Position numbers and translations under genes: made by a program. The notes beneath the pieces are model-generated. The model did not search any database and was not told where the DNA came from. It worked only from the letters and a program-made list of their open reading frames with translations. A stretch of DNA of 64,000 nucleotides from Nitrospira sp. Its GTDB lineage: Bacteria > Nitrospirota > Nitrospiria > Nitrospirales > Nitrospiraceae. The stretch is taken from the NCBI GenBank assembly GCA_030653545.1, contig JAURZE010000012.1, positions 20,235 to 84,234 of the forward strand, given 5' to 3'. This document shows, in pieces, positions 8,907 to 18,816 of this stretch (positions within the stretch are counted from its first letter, which is position 1; every line of letters begins with the position of its first letter).

Positions 8907-9080
8907 AAGACAGTCTCCGAGGAGGGGCTACTGTAGCCACCCCCTCAAACGCTGTCCACCGATGCCTGCTAACTGATGCACACCGATGCAACAGAAGATC
9001 GAAACGACCCGGAGTGGAACCGCCTTGAAGCCTCGGGGGAAGAATCAGGGAACGGACAGCGAAAGGGGAGGGGGAAAATT

Positions 9081-9108
9081 GGCACGGCCCTATAAGAAGA
9101 GCCGTGCC
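9081..9108 (-). terminator. Terminator after smbP-like gene
   Basis: GGCACGGC (9081-9088) pairs with GCCGTGCC (9101-9108). On the minus strand the stem is followed by AATTTTCC, a modest T-tract. It lies 36 bp after the smbP-like stop codon. Confidence 0.65.
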
Positions 9109-9143
9109 TGAGAAATCGATCAGTAAACGGACCTGCGCATCGA

Positions 9144-9443
9144 CTACTTGGTCTTTTTGCCCTTCGCCGGCTTCTCCGCCTGCTCGGCGTGCGCCAAGGC
9201 TTCTTCCGCATGCTTCACGGCTTCCTTCGCATGCTCCAGCGCTTCCTTGGCGTGGGCATCGGTGCTGCTCTTCACGGCTTCTTCCAAATGCGTAATCGCT
9301 TCCTTCTCATGCGCGACCGCTTCCTTGGCATGCGCGATCGTTTCCTTCACATGCGCATTCCCGGCCAACACTGTCCCGACCGGCCCGGCCACCATCAATG
9401 CACCACACGCCACAACCGCCAACAGCACGCGAGCTTTCAACAT
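9144..9443 (-). CDS. smbP: SmbP-like periplasmic His-heptad metal-binding protein
   Basis: The 99-residue protein has a signal peptide ending at VLA (residue 27). A run of heptads of the type H-A-K-E-A-x-x follows (IAHAKEAVAHEKEAITHLEE, then ALEHAKEAVKHAEEALAHAE), and the tail is lysine-rich. This pattern matches SmbP, the small metal-binding protein first described in Nitrosomonas europaea, a helical bundle that binds copper and other divalent ions in the periplasm. The histidines recur every seven residues on one helix face. It has its own terminator and stands next to the ABC/MFP efflux genes. Metal buffering is the likely role. Confidence 0.8.
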   Translation of the reverse strand: MLKARVLLAVVACGALMVAGPVGTVLAGNAHVKETIAHAKEAVAHEKEAITHLEEAVKSSTDAHAKEALEHAKEAVKHAEEALAHAEQAEKPAKGKKTK

Positions 9444-9534
9444 AAAGAATCCTCCTTGGAAATGTGGATAGGCTAAAGCGACGGATCGAATTGTATCGAG
9501 ATCGTGAGAAATTAGAAAGCGTCCGCCGGCATCG

Positions 9535-10707
9535 TCACACCGTCCGTTCGCCGAGCGCCTGAACCACTTCGAGTCGGGCCGCGCGCGTCGCCGGGATCAG
9601 CCCGCCCGCCAGGCTCATACACACGGCAAAGAGCAGCGCCAACCCGGTCATGCCGGGGGAAAGCTGGAACCCGAACGCGATCTCGGACCCCGTGTCCCAG
9701 TTCACAGTCGAGATCGTCACCGACTGGAGGAAGGACGCCCCGGCTATGCCGAGCAGCCCCGCGCTCGCTCCCAGGGCCATCGACTCGAACAGGAAGGTCT
9801 GAAGAATCGCGATTCTGGTGAAACCGAGGGTCCGGAGCGTGCCGATTTCCGTCGTACGCTGTGCCACGGACGCGGACATCGTCATGGTCGCACCCAGAAT
9901 CGCCCCGATGCTGAAGACCGCCGTGAGAAAGAGCCCCGTCACACGAATCATTTTCGCCAGGCTTTCGGCTTTGCCTTCGTAATAATCCGGCTCGCGTTTC
10001 ACCGAAAGATTGAACCGGGGATCCCGCTCCAGTTGCTCCTTCACCTGAACCAAGGCATCGGGCCGCGTCAACCCAACAGTCATCGAAGAAAAGGCTGTAC
10101 GATGAAACGTCGCCATAAATTGTTCCGCATCGCCCCAGACCTCGGAATCGAATCCGCTGCCGTCCGCGTCGAACACACCCACCACCGTCCATTCCCGATT
10201 GCCGAAGTGCAGCACGCGGTGAAGCCCGGCTTCAGGAAACTGTTTGGCCACTTGCGCCCCCACCATGATCTCTGTCGTGCCGGGCTCCCACAAGCGGCCC
10301 TGCACCAGCCGGACCTTCGGCCGAACGGCAAAGGCATCGTGGGAAGTCCCGCGCAGGCTGAGGCTTGCAAGACTCCGTTCCTTCGCCTTCCGGAGTGTGA
10401 GTTGCAGCCCGATCTCACTGACCGCCACCGGCCGGCCCTCGCCCCCCTGCTCGATCCCCGGCTGCAACGCAATAATCTTGGCGCGGTCGCGCGAAATACT
10501 GCTGTCGATTTCCGAGAGGGCGCCCTTGCGCAGCAGGATCGCGTTCGCCGGATCGCCCGTCTTCCCCAGCGTCCGCTCCAATCCGTGCGCCAGCATCAAC
10601 ACGGCCAGGAACACAAACACCACCAGGCCCATCCCCGCCACCGTGAACGCCGTCGTCACACGGCGGGCCCAGAGATTCCTCAAACTGTAGGCGCCCCACA
10701 GCAACAT
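9535..10707 (-). CDS. ABC transporter permease, MacB/FtsX type (second subunit)
   Basis: The 390-residue protein has one N-terminal transmembrane helix, a large periplasmic domain (about residues 45-250) and three C-terminal helices with the FtsX-like signature (ATMTMSASVAQRTTEIGTLR). This is the MacB/LolC architecture, which moves substrates from the periplasm or inner membrane outward rather than into the cytoplasm. It is the last gene of a four-gene set: adaptor, ATPase, permease, permease. GGGAG lies 8 nt before the ATG. Its substrate is unknown. Confidence 0.88.
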   Translation of the reverse strand: MLLWGAYSLRNLWARRVTTAFTVAGMGLVVFVFLAVLMLAHGLERTLGKTGDPANAILLRKGALSEIDSSISRDRAKIIALQPGIEQGGEGRPVAVSEIGLQLTLRKAKERSLASLSLRGTSHDAFAVRPKVRLVQGRLWEPGTTEIMVGAQVAKQFPEAGLHRVLHFGNREWTVVGVFDADGSGFDSEVWGDAEQFMATFHRTAFSSMTVGLTRPDALVQVKEQLERDPRFNLSVKREPDYYEGKAESLAKMIRVTGLFLTAVFSIGAILGATMTMSASVAQRTTEIGTLRTLGFTRIAILQTFLFESMALGASAGLLGIAGASFLQSVTISTVNWDTGSEIAFGFQLSPGMTGLALLFAVCMSLAGGLIPATRAARLEVVQALGERTV

Positions 10708-10736
10708 CCGATTACTCCCGCCGAATCAACAGCCTG

Positions 10737-11903
10737 CTATCCGGCATGCCGCAATCCCTCCAACGTCGTCATCCGGATCAGGCGGATCGCCGGCCAGAGC
10801 GCCGCCGCCAACGCCACCAGCACCATCATGCCCAGGCACAATCCCGCCGTCTCCATCGACACCGCGTAAGTGGCCACGTACCCGTTCGATTGCGTCATCT
10901 GCGCATACAGCCGCGACGCGGGGACGAGCAGTGCCAGTCCCAGCGCCCCGCCGGAGAGCGCCAGCAGCAACGACTCGCCCAGCACCAGGAGGCAGAAATG
11001 CCGCGGCTGAAATCCCAGCGTCTTGATCACGGCATACTCCCTGGTCCGTTCCCGGACCGCCATCGCCAGCGCATTCACCAGCACCAGCAATGCGATTCCG
11101 TTGATGACCGCCGACACGGCTTCCAGGGCGTAGAGCAGCGCGCGCGACCGCTCGATCCACCCGGCAATGAACGCCTGTTCCAGTTCCGTGCGTGTCTCGG
11201 CGAACGAGTTCGCAAACAGGGCATCGATCGCCAGAGCCACCGCCCGTGGATCGCTGGTCTGGTCCGTAGTGATGGTGTACCACGAGACCTGATCGGCGCG
11301 GTCGGGCTGCGTCGTCTTCACCTGCTCATTGAGATAGTCCCAATGTAGAAACAACTCTTGATCCGACCAAATCATGACGTTGCTGCTGCGATAGATCCCG
11401 CGCACCGTCACTTCCCATTGCCCCGGATAGATGGTGCCGGTCAGCGGAATGACATCGCCGAGTTTCCAGCCGTACCGCTCCGCCAGGGACAGGCCCACGA
11501 GGCATCCACGGCGATCCTGCGCGAAGGCCAGCCGCTCCCCCTCCGAGAGCAGAATTTCAGGATAAGTCGTGAGCAACGTCGCCGCTGGCTCGGCAAAGGA
11601 CGCCAGTGGCTGCTTCGGATCCTGATAAATCCCGCCGAACTCGACGCCATAGTGAACGGACTGCACCCCCGGCAGCACCGCGATACGATCCCGGTAAGCC
11701 AGCGGCAGCGGCAAGGCCCCCGACATCGCATGGACCATCACCAGCCGGTTCTTGCTGGCCACTTTCGCCGCCCCCTGCCATTCATCCAGCGTCAGACGGA
11801 TGAGACCGAACGCCAGCACGACCATGGCCAGCCCCCATACCGTCAACGCCAGCCGGACCGGACGGCGCAGCGTATTGCGAAGGACGAGCCGCCCGAGCGT
11901 CAT
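10737..11903 (-). CDS. ABC transporter permease, MacB/FtsX type (first subunit)
   Basis: This 388-residue paralogue of the next permease has the same one-plus-three helix layout. The C-terminal FtsX region contains [20 protein letters not shown], the usual 'R-T-R-E-Y/I-A/G' coupling motif. Its ATG overlaps the ATPase stop codon by four bases (ATGA), so the two are translationally coupled. The pair of permeases implies a heterodimer, unlike classical MacB, where ATPase and permease are fused. The system resembles the separated LolCDE or YknXYZ type of exporter. Confidence 0.88.
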   Translation of the reverse strand: MTLGRLVLRNTLRRPVRLALTVWGLAMVVLAFGLIRLTLDEWQGAAKVASKNRLVMVHAMSGALPLPLAYRDRIAVLPGVQSVHYGVEFGGIYQDPKQPLASFAEPAATLLTTYPEILLSEGERLAFAQDRRGCLVGLSLAERYGWKLGDVIPLTGTIYPGQWEVTVRGIYRSSNVMIWSDQELFLHWDYLNEQVKTTQPDRADQVSWYTITTDQTSDPRAVALAIDALFANSFAETRTELEQAFIAGWIERSRALLYALEAVSAVINGIALLVLVNALAMAVRERTREYAVIKTLGFQPRHFCLLVLGESLLLALSGGALGLALLVPASRLYAQMTQSNGYVATYAVSMETAGLCLGMMVLVALAAALWPAIRLIRMTTLEGLRHAG

Positions 11904-12583
11904 GGCGGGGACTCCAAGACGCCTTTTTCCAGATGACGGATCAGCTGCGCCCGCTCGGCGGCGCGAGGATCGTGCGTGACCATCACGATGGTCTTCCCCA
12001 ATTCGCGATTCAGCCGGCCGAACAGCGTCAGAATGTCTTCGGCCGATTCACGATCCAGATTGCCGGTCGGCTCGTCCGCAAGAATCATGGTCGGGTCGCT
12101 GACGATGGCGCGGGCCAGCCCGACGCGTTGCTCCTGTCCGCCCGAAAGCTGGCGCGGATAATGGTCCATGCGGTCGCCGAGACCGACTAGCCGCAGCGCG
12201 GTCTTCACATGCTCCGTCCGCTCCGTCCGCGAGAGATGCGTGAGCAAAAGGGGCAACTCCACATTTTCAGCCGCGGTCAGGACCGGAATGAGATTGTACG
12301 ATTGGAACACATACCCGATGTGTCGCGCCCGCCAGCGCGCCATGTCGCCTTCCGAAAGACCGTCGAGTCGCGTGCCGGCCACGACCACCGCCCCGCTGGT
12401 CGGACGATCGATCCCGGCCATCAGGTTGAGCAGGGTGCTCTTGCCCGACCCGGAGGGCCCCATAATCGCGAGGAACGTACCGGCAGGAATTGAAAAGGAG
12501 AGGTCCCGCAGCACAGACACCTCCGTGCCCGCCCGGGAATAGACTTTCGAGATACGCTGCAGCGTGACAACCGGATCGTACAC
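11900..12583 (-). CDS. ABC transporter ATPase, MacB/LolD type
   Basis: The 227-residue ATPase has Walker A (GPSGSGKST), the Q-loop ([14 protein letters not shown]), the signature LSGGQ, Walker B ([12 protein letters not shown]) and the switch histidine (VTHD). Signature and spacing place it in the MacB/LolD/YknY subfamily that drives FtsX-like permeases. The GTG at 12583 is chosen because the protein then begins [15 protein letters not shown], the usual family start. The longer open frame upstream overlaps the adaptor gene out of frame. It ends in an ATGA overlap with the permease. Confidence 0.9.
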   Translation of the reverse strand: MYDPVVTLQRISKVYSRAGTEVSVLRDLSFSIPAGTFLAIMGPSGSGKSTLLNLMAGIDRPTSGAVVVAGTRLDGLSEGDMARWRARHIGYVFQSYNLIPVLTAAENVELPLLLTHLSRTERTEHVKTALRLVGLGDRMDHYPRQLSGGQEQRVGLARAIVSDPTMILADEPTGNLDRESAEDILTLFGRLNRELGKTIVMVTHDPRAAERAQLIRHLEKGVLESPP

Positions 12584-12594
12584 GTGAGCAGGCC

Positions 12595-13866
12595 TTACGA
12601 CGGGCGCCGGAGCACGGTAACGGACATGCCGGGGCGGAGACTGTCGGAGGGCACTGCCGCAACCTCGTCGGTTTGCGAGAGCGCGCCGCGCACCGGCGTG
12701 AGGCCCCCCACAGGGGAACCTGGCTGAACGTCCTTTTCGACGATCGCGCCATTCCTCACCAGAAACACCACCGGCCGACCGGCACGCATCACGACGGCCG
12801 TAGAGGGCACACCCCATTCCTCCACCGTACTGTCGGCAGAGCCGGGACGAACACCGAACGTCACTTTCGCGCTGAGTTCCGGCCGCACCCGCTCATCGAG
12901 ATCAAGAAACCGCACGCGGGTGAGGATCGTCGCTTTGGCCCGGTCGGCAATCGGCATGACTTGCGAGACTTCGCCGCGATAGCGATGGTCGGGCACGGAG
13001 TCCAATTGGATCTCGGCCGGCTGCCCGGCCTGCACGCGATGAATCATCGACTCCGACACCTCCGCATCCACCATTACGGAATTCATATCCGCGATGGCCA
13101 CGACCGACCCGCGCGACAAATTCGACGCGGCCATCGGCGCCACCACTTCGCCGACCTCGGCAAACTTCTTCACCACGGTGCCATCGAACGGTGCGCGCAC
13201 GTTGGTGCTCTCAACCTGCACCTCGGCGGATTGGCGCTCCGCTTCCGCCGCCGCTACCGCCGCCTCGGCTGACTTCACCGCCCCGGCGGCGCGCCGGAGC
13301 CGCGCGCCGGCCATGTCGAATTCGGACTGCGTCGCGAACGATTGTTCGATGAGCGTTTTCATCCGGTCGAAATGAAGCGTCGCCTCTTGCAGCTCCGGCC
13401 TGGCCGTGACCAGCTGCGCGCGGGCCACCTCCAGCTTCGCCCGGGCCTGCTGGAGCAGCGCATCCATATCCGTATGCTCCAGCCGCGCGATCACGTCGCC
13501 TTCTTTGACCCGATCCCCGACCTTGACACCGAGATATTCCATCCGGCCTGTGCCTTTCGACGCGATCGACGCCTGTCGCTGCGCCACCACATAGCCCGCT
13601 GCGGCTAACCCCGACGAGCCGCCTCCCGGCATGCGCACTACCGCCGCCACTTCGACCGACGGAGCCTGACCGATCAGTCCCGTTTTCCACGCGCCCACCC
13701 CTCCGGCCAGCAACAGGACCAGCAGCAGCCAGCCCCACCATCCCGACTGTGCGGATGACCGCTTCGCGAAATGCTCCTCGCGTGGAATGGTCAAGCCATC
13801 CAAGTCCGCATCATGAATGCCGACTTTCAGCGGGTCCGGACGTTCCGGCGTAAATTGAGCAGACAC
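12595..13866 (-). CDS. Membrane fusion (periplasmic adaptor) protein, MacA/HlyD type
   Basis: The 423-residue protein has a short cytoplasmic N-terminus, one transmembrane helix ([19 protein letters not shown]), a biotinyl-lipoyl half-motif (about 90-120), a long alpha-helical hairpin rich in Ala and Arg (about 120-200), the second lipoyl half ([20 protein letters not shown]) and beta-barrel domains. That order is standard for HlyD/MacA adaptors linking an inner-membrane pump to an outer-membrane channel. The GTG at 13866 has GGAGG 4 nt upstream. No TolC-like gene is in the window, so the outer-membrane partner must be encoded elsewhere. Confidence 0.88.
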   Translation of the reverse strand: MSAQFTPERPDPLKVGIHDADLDGLTIPREEHFAKRSSAQSGWWGWLLLVLLLAGGVGAWKTGLIGQAPSVEVAAVVRMPGGGSSGLAAAGYVVAQRQASIASKGTGRMEYLGVKVGDRVKEGDVIARLEHTDMDALLQQARAKLEVARAQLVTARPELQEATLHFDRMKTLIEQSFATQSEFDMAGARLRRAAGAVKSAEAAVAAAEAERQSAEVQVESTNVRAPFDGTVVKKFAEVGEVVAPMAASNLSRGSVVAIADMNSVMVDAEVSESMIHRVQAGQPAEIQLDSVPDHRYRGEVSQVMPIADRAKATILTRVRFLDLDERVRPELSAKVTFGVRPGSADSTVEEWGVPSTAVVMRAGRPVVFLVRNGAIVEKDVQPGSPVGGLTPVRGALSQTDEVAAVPSDSLRPGMSVTVLRRPS

Positions 13867-13964
13867 AAGGCCTCCGTTGTCATAGGGACGCAAAGCTTAC
13901 CATAGATGTTCATACCGACTACAGAAACACCTGCGGCGAAGGCACCGCCGCCAACGCAAAGTCA

Positions 13965-15194
13965 TCAGTTGCCAGCCGCTCTGGCCTTCCTTTTCCGCCA
14001 CCACATGAGAAAGCCGGTGGCGTAGATAACCGGACAGGCTACTCCACTCACAAATACCAACACCCGCCCGGTCCATCCGAACGCCTGCCCTGAATGCAGC
14101 GGCCATTGCCAATCCAGAAATGTTTCTCCGGCGCTGCGCCTGGTCATCGGATCGCGCACGTCGAGGATCGCCCCGCTGTATTGATCGACCGTCACCTGCC
14201 GCTCCGACCAGAAGGCACTCAGCCCCGGCACATGGCGTCGTCCGATGACATACACTCCTGTTTCACCGTCCGGCATCGCCACACTGCTCAACACCCCGTC
14301 CGGATACGTCCCCGCGGCGATCGCGACCGCGCGTTCCGCGCCGATAGCTGCCAGACCAGCCCCCGGCGCCGACGTTGGCGCTTGCGCCGGACCACGGGTC
14401 GCGGGAGAAAACAGTTGCACCATCCACACATACGGCCCGTTCACATTCATATCGACCCCCGACAGCAGCACCGCGCCCAGCACGACGAGCGTGTAGAGCG
14501 AGACCGTCTTGTGCAGGTCGAAATTCAGCCGAGTCTGGTTGGTGGGCCGCCGGATGACAAAGGCCTGCCGCCACTGCCCCGCACGCGGCCACCAGACGAG
14601 AATTCCGGTGAGCAGGGACAGCGTCAACAACACTGCGGCAATCCCGGCCAGCGTCACCCCGGTCTCGCCCATGAACAATGTGTAGTGCAGGGCGAAGACC
14701 ACATCCATGAACGAGGAGGGCACCCATTCGGCTGCGCCATAGGCGCGCACCCCCGTTACCCTGGCGCGATACGGATCGACGAAGATCCGCGCCCAGGCTT
14801 TCGACGGCTGCTCGGCATAGACGGCGAAAACACCTTCCGTGCTCCCAGGCCCATAGATCTGTATCACACGACTGCCCGGCGGCGCCGCCTGCACGGCAGC
14901 CGCCAGCAGCTCCTCGATAGGACGATATCCCGGGGCTCCTGCCTGAGCTCCTGGCGGAACCGTCACCGTGAGCAGGCGCGGATTCAACCACTCATCGATC
15001 TCCTGCCAGAACACCAGGATGCTGCCGGTCAATCCAAAGACGACCAGCAGCGCCCCGATAAACAAACCCAGATACAGATGCACCTGCACCCACAGGCTGC
15101 GCCACGTTCGCATGCGAGTCGTACGCGGCGCCGCCAGGCCTGCCGAATCGGCAAGGCCCGGACTCGCTGTCTGCATGGATGCGTCCTGGGCCAT
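13965..15194 (-). CDS. PepSY-associated transmembrane protein, probable ferric-chelate reductase partner
   Basis: The 409-residue membrane protein begins with a helix containing HLYLGLFIGALLVVFGLTGS, typical of PepSY-associated TM proteins. A periplasmic PepSY-like region follows, then a second helix pair, then a second PepSY region (about 280-345) and a last helix near the C-terminus. Conserved histidines (VQVHLYLG, FALHYTLF, FDLHKTV, PLHSGQAFG) may bind haem. Such proteins often accompany siderophore receptors and are thought to help release iron by reduction in the periplasm. It starts 4 bp after the stop of the siderophore-type receptor, a clear operon. Confidence 0.82.
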   Translation of the reverse strand: MAQDASMQTASPGLADSAGLAAPRTTRMRTWRSLWVQVHLYLGLFIGALLVVFGLTGSILVFWQEIDEWLNPRLLTVTVPPGAQAGAPGYRPIEELLAAAVQAAPPGSRVIQIYGPGSTEGVFAVYAEQPSKAWARIFVDPYRARVTGVRAYGAAEWVPSSFMDVVFALHYTLFMGETGVTLAGIAAVLLTLSLLTGILVWWPRAGQWRQAFVIRRPTNQTRLNFDLHKTVSLYTLVVLGAVLLSGVDMNVNGPYVWMVQLFSPATRGPAQAPTSAPGAGLAAIGAERAVAIAAGTYPDGVLSSVAMPDGETGVYVIGRRHVPGLSAFWSERQVTVDQYSGAILDVRDPMTRRSAGETFLDWQWPLHSGQAFGWTGRVLVFVSGVACPVIYATGFLMWWRKRKARAAGN

Positions 15195-15198
15195 GGAC

Positions 15199-17595
15199 TT
15201 AGAACTCCATCCGGATCGAGCCCATGAAGAACCGGGGCATGCCGGGCTGGATAAAGTACGGCCCTCCGATGGTTCCGGAGTAATAGGTCCTATCGAACAA
15301 ATTGCTCACATTGAGCTGGGCGGTCATCTTGGTCATCCCCATCCGCCATTCGTAGCTGGCCATCGCGTTGGCAATGACATACCCCGGAAGCTGGAAGGTA
15401 TTCGCCGTATCGCCTTGCCGCTCGCCGGCCGCCTGGAGCCCTGCACCGACCTTCAGGCCGCGCAGCTTCATGCCCTGGAGGGCTTCATCCTGAAACGCAT
15501 AGGTGCTCCAGAGGCTGCCCATGTCCTTCGCGGCGTTGAACAAGCGGTTGCCCGTGTTTCCGGGAGTGACCCCTCCCCCGCCATCGTCGGCAAAGTCCTT
15601 GGTGACCTTCGCAAAAGGCATGTAGGTATAGGATGCGATCACGCTCCAACCCGGCAGAATCTCGCCGCTCACATCCAGCTCGATCCCGCGCGTCTGCGCC
15701 TCTCCGAGCGCCTTGGAAAATATCGGCAGCTCAGGGTCCGGAACGGCTATGTTCTGTTTCGTGAGATCGAAATAGGCCACGGTTGTCCTCAGACGTCCGT
15801 CGAAGAACTCCGTCTTGACGCCCGCTTCAAATTGCTGCGCCGTCTGCGGAGGCAGCGGCTGACGTCTGATATCGAACGCGTTCTGGAGGCCGAAGTTCTC
15901 CGTGTAACTGCCGTACAGCGAGAGCCATGGCATCGGCTGCCATACCAGACCGACGCGCGGGGAGAGACGATGGTCTTTCCCTGTTCGTTCATTCAGCACC
16001 GTATCGTTCGACACAGCGTCGTCATACCGCAACCCTGCCAGCAGATGCAGATTGAGCGGCAGCTTGACCTGATCCTGCAGATAGAAACCATGCCAGGACC
16101 GCGACGAGCCGAACGGGCCGTTATCCGCAAGCTGATCAGGGGTTGGGATCCCCACTCCATACACGGGATTGAACACATTGATAGGGAAAAAGGGCGGCCC
16201 CCCGATATCGCAACATTTCGCTACGACATACTTATCGGTCTGATACAGATAGTCGTACCCGAACAGCAGCGTATGCTTGAGTATTCCCGTGTCGACATGG
16301 CCGGTCAGATTCAGCGAACTCTGATAGCGGTTTTCCTGGTTCCCGCGCGGGGTATCAACCATGAAGCGATCGACGGTGCCATCCGGCTGTACGGCACTAA
16401 ACGGCACGATCATTCTGCTGCCCAGGCCATGAATGAACTCACCGGAGATCCGGTGGGTAATCTTCCAATCCGAATTCAGTTCATGCGACCAGTTAATGCC
16501 GGTAAAGAACCGCTCGTTCTTGCTCTTGCTGAAACTCGGCTCATCCAAATAGCGGCTGACCGGAACCGGAGCCGGCCGGTTTCCAAGAGCCGGAAGGAGA
16601 CCATCCGATTTCGTGTTGATATTCTGATACTCCAGCTCAGCGGTGATTTGCGTACGCGGGCTGATCTTCCACTGCACCACCGGGGCAAAGAACATGGTTT
16701 TGCGATCGACGAAATCACGGAAGGACTCCGAGTTTTCATAGGCGAAATTAAAACGATAGAGCACACTTTTATCTTGGTTCAACGGACCAGTGGCATCGCC
16801 GGTCGTGCGGAAGAAGTTATACGAGCCGAATTGTTGCTGCAGCGAATACGCGGGAGTCTCCTGCGGCTGCTTCGTCACCACATTGATGATTCCCCCCGGG
16901 TCTGCCCGGCCATAGAGAATCGAGGCAGGCCCCTTCAACACCTCGACTTGCTCGATGTTCGCCGCTTCGACCAGATTATTCGTCGGCCTCAACACCCCGT
17001 TCCGATAGTGCGCCGTCGACTCGAATCCGCGAATCATGTACCCATCCCCTCCTTCAATCGCGGAAGGGAATGGCGAGACGCCGCTGACATTTTGTAAGGC
17101 CGTTCCTAATCGCACCGCCTGTTGATCCTTCAAGACCTGCTGCGGCACCACCTGAATGGAAAAAGGCGTTTCCATGATCGGCGTATCGGTCTTCGTGGCC
17201 GTGGTGGCCTGATCCACCTTGTACGATTCCCGCTGAGCCATGACGTGGACCGGCTTCGCTTCCAACACCGGCACATCGCCCTCGGTGGGAATTGGCATGT
17301 CGGCCTGCGACGACGACGGCAAAGGCAGCGGGACGGGGGGCACCACAGGCGGCTGCGCCTCGGATGGAGCCGGCTCGGCGGGCTGCTTGGCTTCAGCGGT
17401 TTCCGCTGAGAGAGGCGGCGCCTCCTGACTCTGCTGCGACGGCACCGGCTTGATCGGCCCGATACAAGCCGTGAAAACCGTCAGGCACCCAAGCACCGCG
17501 AGCATTTGCCCGACAGCTGCCATGCGTGCGGACCCTGCCTCTGTCTGTATGATGTTCCGAACTGACCGATATAATTGCAATGATGATAACGACAT
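15199..17595 (-). CDS. TonB-dependent siderophore-type receptor
   Basis: The 798-residue product has a plug domain (about 130-260: TPFSIQVVPQQVLKDQQAV, then YMIRGF, VEVLKGPASILYGRADPGG) and a long beta-barrel ending in ...GSIRMEF, with the usual terminal Phe. The plug and barrel fit the TIGR01783-like siderophore receptor group. The start at 17595 was chosen because a GGAGAGGGAG sequence precedes it. The N-terminus is odd. The signal-like segment ends in LTVFTACIGP, a possible lipobox. It is followed by about 80 residues rich in Pro, Glu and Ala instead of an STN signalling domain. No FecI/FecR genes accompany it. Ligand unknown. Confidence 0.9.
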   Translation of the reverse strand: MSLSSLQLYRSVRNIIQTEAGSARMAAVGQMLAVLGCLTVFTACIGPIKPVPSQQSQEAPPLSAETAEAKQPAEPAPSEAQPPVVPPVPLPLPSSSQADMPIPTEGDVPVLEAKPVHVMAQRESYKVDQATTATKTDTPIMETPFSIQVVPQQVLKDQQAVRLGTALQNVSGVSPFPSAIEGGDGYMIRGFESTAHYRNGVLRPTNNLVEAANIEQVEVLKGPASILYGRADPGGIINVVTKQPQETPAYSLQQQFGSYNFFRTTGDATGPLNQDKSVLYRFNFAYENSESFRDFVDRKTMFFAPVVQWKISPRTQITAELEYQNINTKSDGLLPALGNRPAPVPVSRYLDEPSFSKSKNERFFTGINWSHELNSDWKITHRISGEFIHGLGSRMIVPFSAVQPDGTVDRFMVDTPRGNQENRYQSSLNLTGHVDTGILKHTLLFGYDYLYQTDKYVVAKCCDIGGPPFFPINVFNPVYGVGIPTPDQLADNGPFGSSRSWHGFYLQDQVKLPLNLHLLAGLRYDDAVSNDTVLNERTGKDHRLSPRVGLVWQPMPWLSLYGSYTENFGLQNAFDIRRQPLPPQTAQQFEAGVKTEFFDGRLRTTVAYFDLTKQNIAVPDPELPIFSKALGEAQTRGIELDVSGEILPGWSVIASYTYMPFAKVTKDFADDGGGGVTPGNTGNRLFNAAKDMGSLWSTYAFQDEALQGMKLRGLKVGAGLQAAGERQGDTANTFQLPGYVIANAMASYEWRMGMTKMTAQLNVSNLFDRTYYSGTIGGPYFIQPGMPRFFMGSIRMEF

Positions 17596-17821
17596 AACTC
17601 CCTCTCCTGCGCACACCGGCCTCATGGCGTACACGAACGTGTCTGAAAGCCGGACCCGCAGCTCAATCCGATGCCTTGCCGATGCCCTGCGCAGCAGAAG
17701 AGCGCACGGCCTCGTTCAAGGCCGGCCCCTTCGGTCTCAGGCGAGACGTACATCACGCAGGCCGCATCAGACGCAGCAGGCGCCCGGCTTGTGAATATTC
17801 AGTGACGTTAAGCGATGGAAA

Positions 17822-18220
17822 TCAGGAGACTTGGGCAGGAGGACCGCGGCCGTGGGCCGTAATCAGAGGAAGGCTGTGCCAGGACACACAGACGAGAACC
17901 AAGGGCACGAAGACGGATACCACGACCGGCAGGCTGGGAATCTCGGGCAGCACGAAGGCCGATTCGTCTTCATTGACAGAGCAGGCCCAGACGATCCAGG
18001 GGCTGGCGGGGGCCAGGCCATGGTGACACCGGTCGCGATCTATCCCGGCATGGAGATAAAACGCCCGTGATTGTTCCTTCTCCCAGTCGGTGAAGCACGT
18101 GGAGCAGACCATCGCCGCCGCGACACGAATGCCGATGAGCAGACAAGCCAGCAAGGCGAACAGACGAGAGATCTGCCCGGACCGGCGACTGTCATGCATC
18201 AAGCGGAACACGTTCGGCAC
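17822..18220 (-). CDS. Small His/Cys membrane protein, divergent member of the recurrent family (copy A)
   Basis: This 132-residue protein is the most divergent of six related small proteins in this window. It has an N-terminal hydrophobic segment (LFALLACLLIGIRVAAAM), a Cys/His patch (CSTC, then DRCHHG), a W-A-C motif (IVWACSVNED) where others have C-x-W-x-C, a strong second hydrophobic helix (VVVSVFVPLVLVCVSW) and the C-terminal H-x-RGPP. The overall plan resembles DUF2946/CopL-type proteins found near copper genes, but I cannot prove that membership. The GTG at 18220 is preferred because AAAGGTGGGGG precedes it. It lies upstream of the siderophore receptor on the same strand and shares an upstream element with copy B. 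Confidence 0.6.
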   Translation of the reverse strand: MPNVFRLMHDSRRSGQISRLFALLACLLIGIRVAAAMVCSTCFTDWEKEQSRAFYLHAGIDRDRCHHGLAPASPWIVWACSVNEDESAFVLPEIPSLPVVVSVFVPLVLVCVSWHSLPLITAHGRGPPAQVS

Positions 18221-18276
18221 AGCCCCCACCTTTCTCACGAAAAGACTGCAACTCTACAAAACCGCCAGGCCGTCCG

Positions 18277-18309
18277 TCTACCGGCCTCTGCTCACGGATG
18301 CTACAGAAA
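18277..18309 (-). promoter_or_regulatory. Shared upstream element, copy A gene
   Basis: Written on the plus strand this is GTCTACCG-N4-CTGCTCAC-N4-GCTACAGAA. The same 25 fixed bases with the same spacing occur at 22912-22944 upstream of copy B. It lies 57 bp before the copy A start. On the minus strand the ends read TGTAGC-N18-GTAGAC, so it could be a promoter or a regulator site. Confidence 0.55.
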
Positions 18310-18375
18310 TTTATTAGATCTCGATCGGCGAGGTCACGGGGATCGACAGGAGATGCGGGCGGCGAATCCAGCTCT

Positions 18376-18816
18376 CTATTCCACCCAGATGACGGTCAAG
18401 GCCATGGCTTGGGCCGCATCGCGCTGCTTGGCATCGCTCGTGATGAAGGGAATCGTCAATCCTGAGGCGGCTTGAAACATCATGGCCGACGCGATGTGCA
18501 GGGCGTCGAGCGTTCTGACATCCGTTTTCTGGACCAGTTCCTCGGCTTGCCGGAGAACGTGCTCGCCTACCTCCACCAGTTCCCAATAGGCTCGGTCTTT
18601 GAGCACCCTCGCGCGGATGGCAAGAAAATCTTTTGGCGTGAGGTCGCCGGCGGCTCGCCTCCGGCTGAGCGCCGACATGACCTCAACCGGCGTGACGGCG
18701 GAGGACAGAAACCGAAACCGTTGAAGCAGCCGGCGCGTCGCGCTCGAACCTGCCTCCTTGACATACCGCTTCGCCAGCACGCTGGTATCGAAGTAGGCCC
18801 AGTGCCGCGAGGTCAC
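18376..18816 (-). CDS. PIN-domain toxin (VapC-like ribonuclease)
   Basis: The 146-residue protein has the PIN-domain acidic cluster: D10 (AYFDTSVLAKRY), E45 (TPVEVMSAL), D104 (TLDALHIASA) and D128 (ITSDAKQRD). These coordinate Mg2+ or Mn2+ for RNA cleavage in VapC toxins. The GTG start overlaps the antitoxin stop by four bases (GTGA), typical of coupled toxin-antitoxin pairs. It stands between exbD and the siderophore-receptor region, all on the same strand, and may be a stability cassette. Nothing indicates a broken gene. Confidence 0.88.
   Translation of the reverse strand: MTSRHWAYFDTSVLAKRYVKEAGSSATRRLLQRFRFLSSAVTPVEVMSALSRRRAAGDLTPKDFLAIRARVLKDRAYWELVEVGEHVLRQAEELVQKTDVRTLDALHIASAMMFQAASGLTIPFITSDAKQRDAAQAMALTVIWVE

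Noticed and set aside
9144..9443. A tandem DNA repeat in the smbP-like gene
   Set aside because: The regularity comes from heptad-coded protein repeats (HAKEA) with varied codons, not from exact DNA repeats.
11900..12817. Longer ABC ATPase starting at 12817
   Set aside because: The extra 78 residues overlap the adaptor gene in another frame and are unlike any ATPase N-terminus.
14968..17097. A 709-codon plus-strand open frame opposite PepSY and the siderophore receptor
   Set aside because: It is antisense to two conserved proteins and has no recognisable motif or ribosome-binding site.
17570..17595. A Fur-box-like AT-rich sequence (ATGATGATAAC) at the start of the siderophore receptor
   Set aside because: It lies inside the first codons, and only one half resembles the Fur consensus. 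The bases are explained by Leu/Ser codons.
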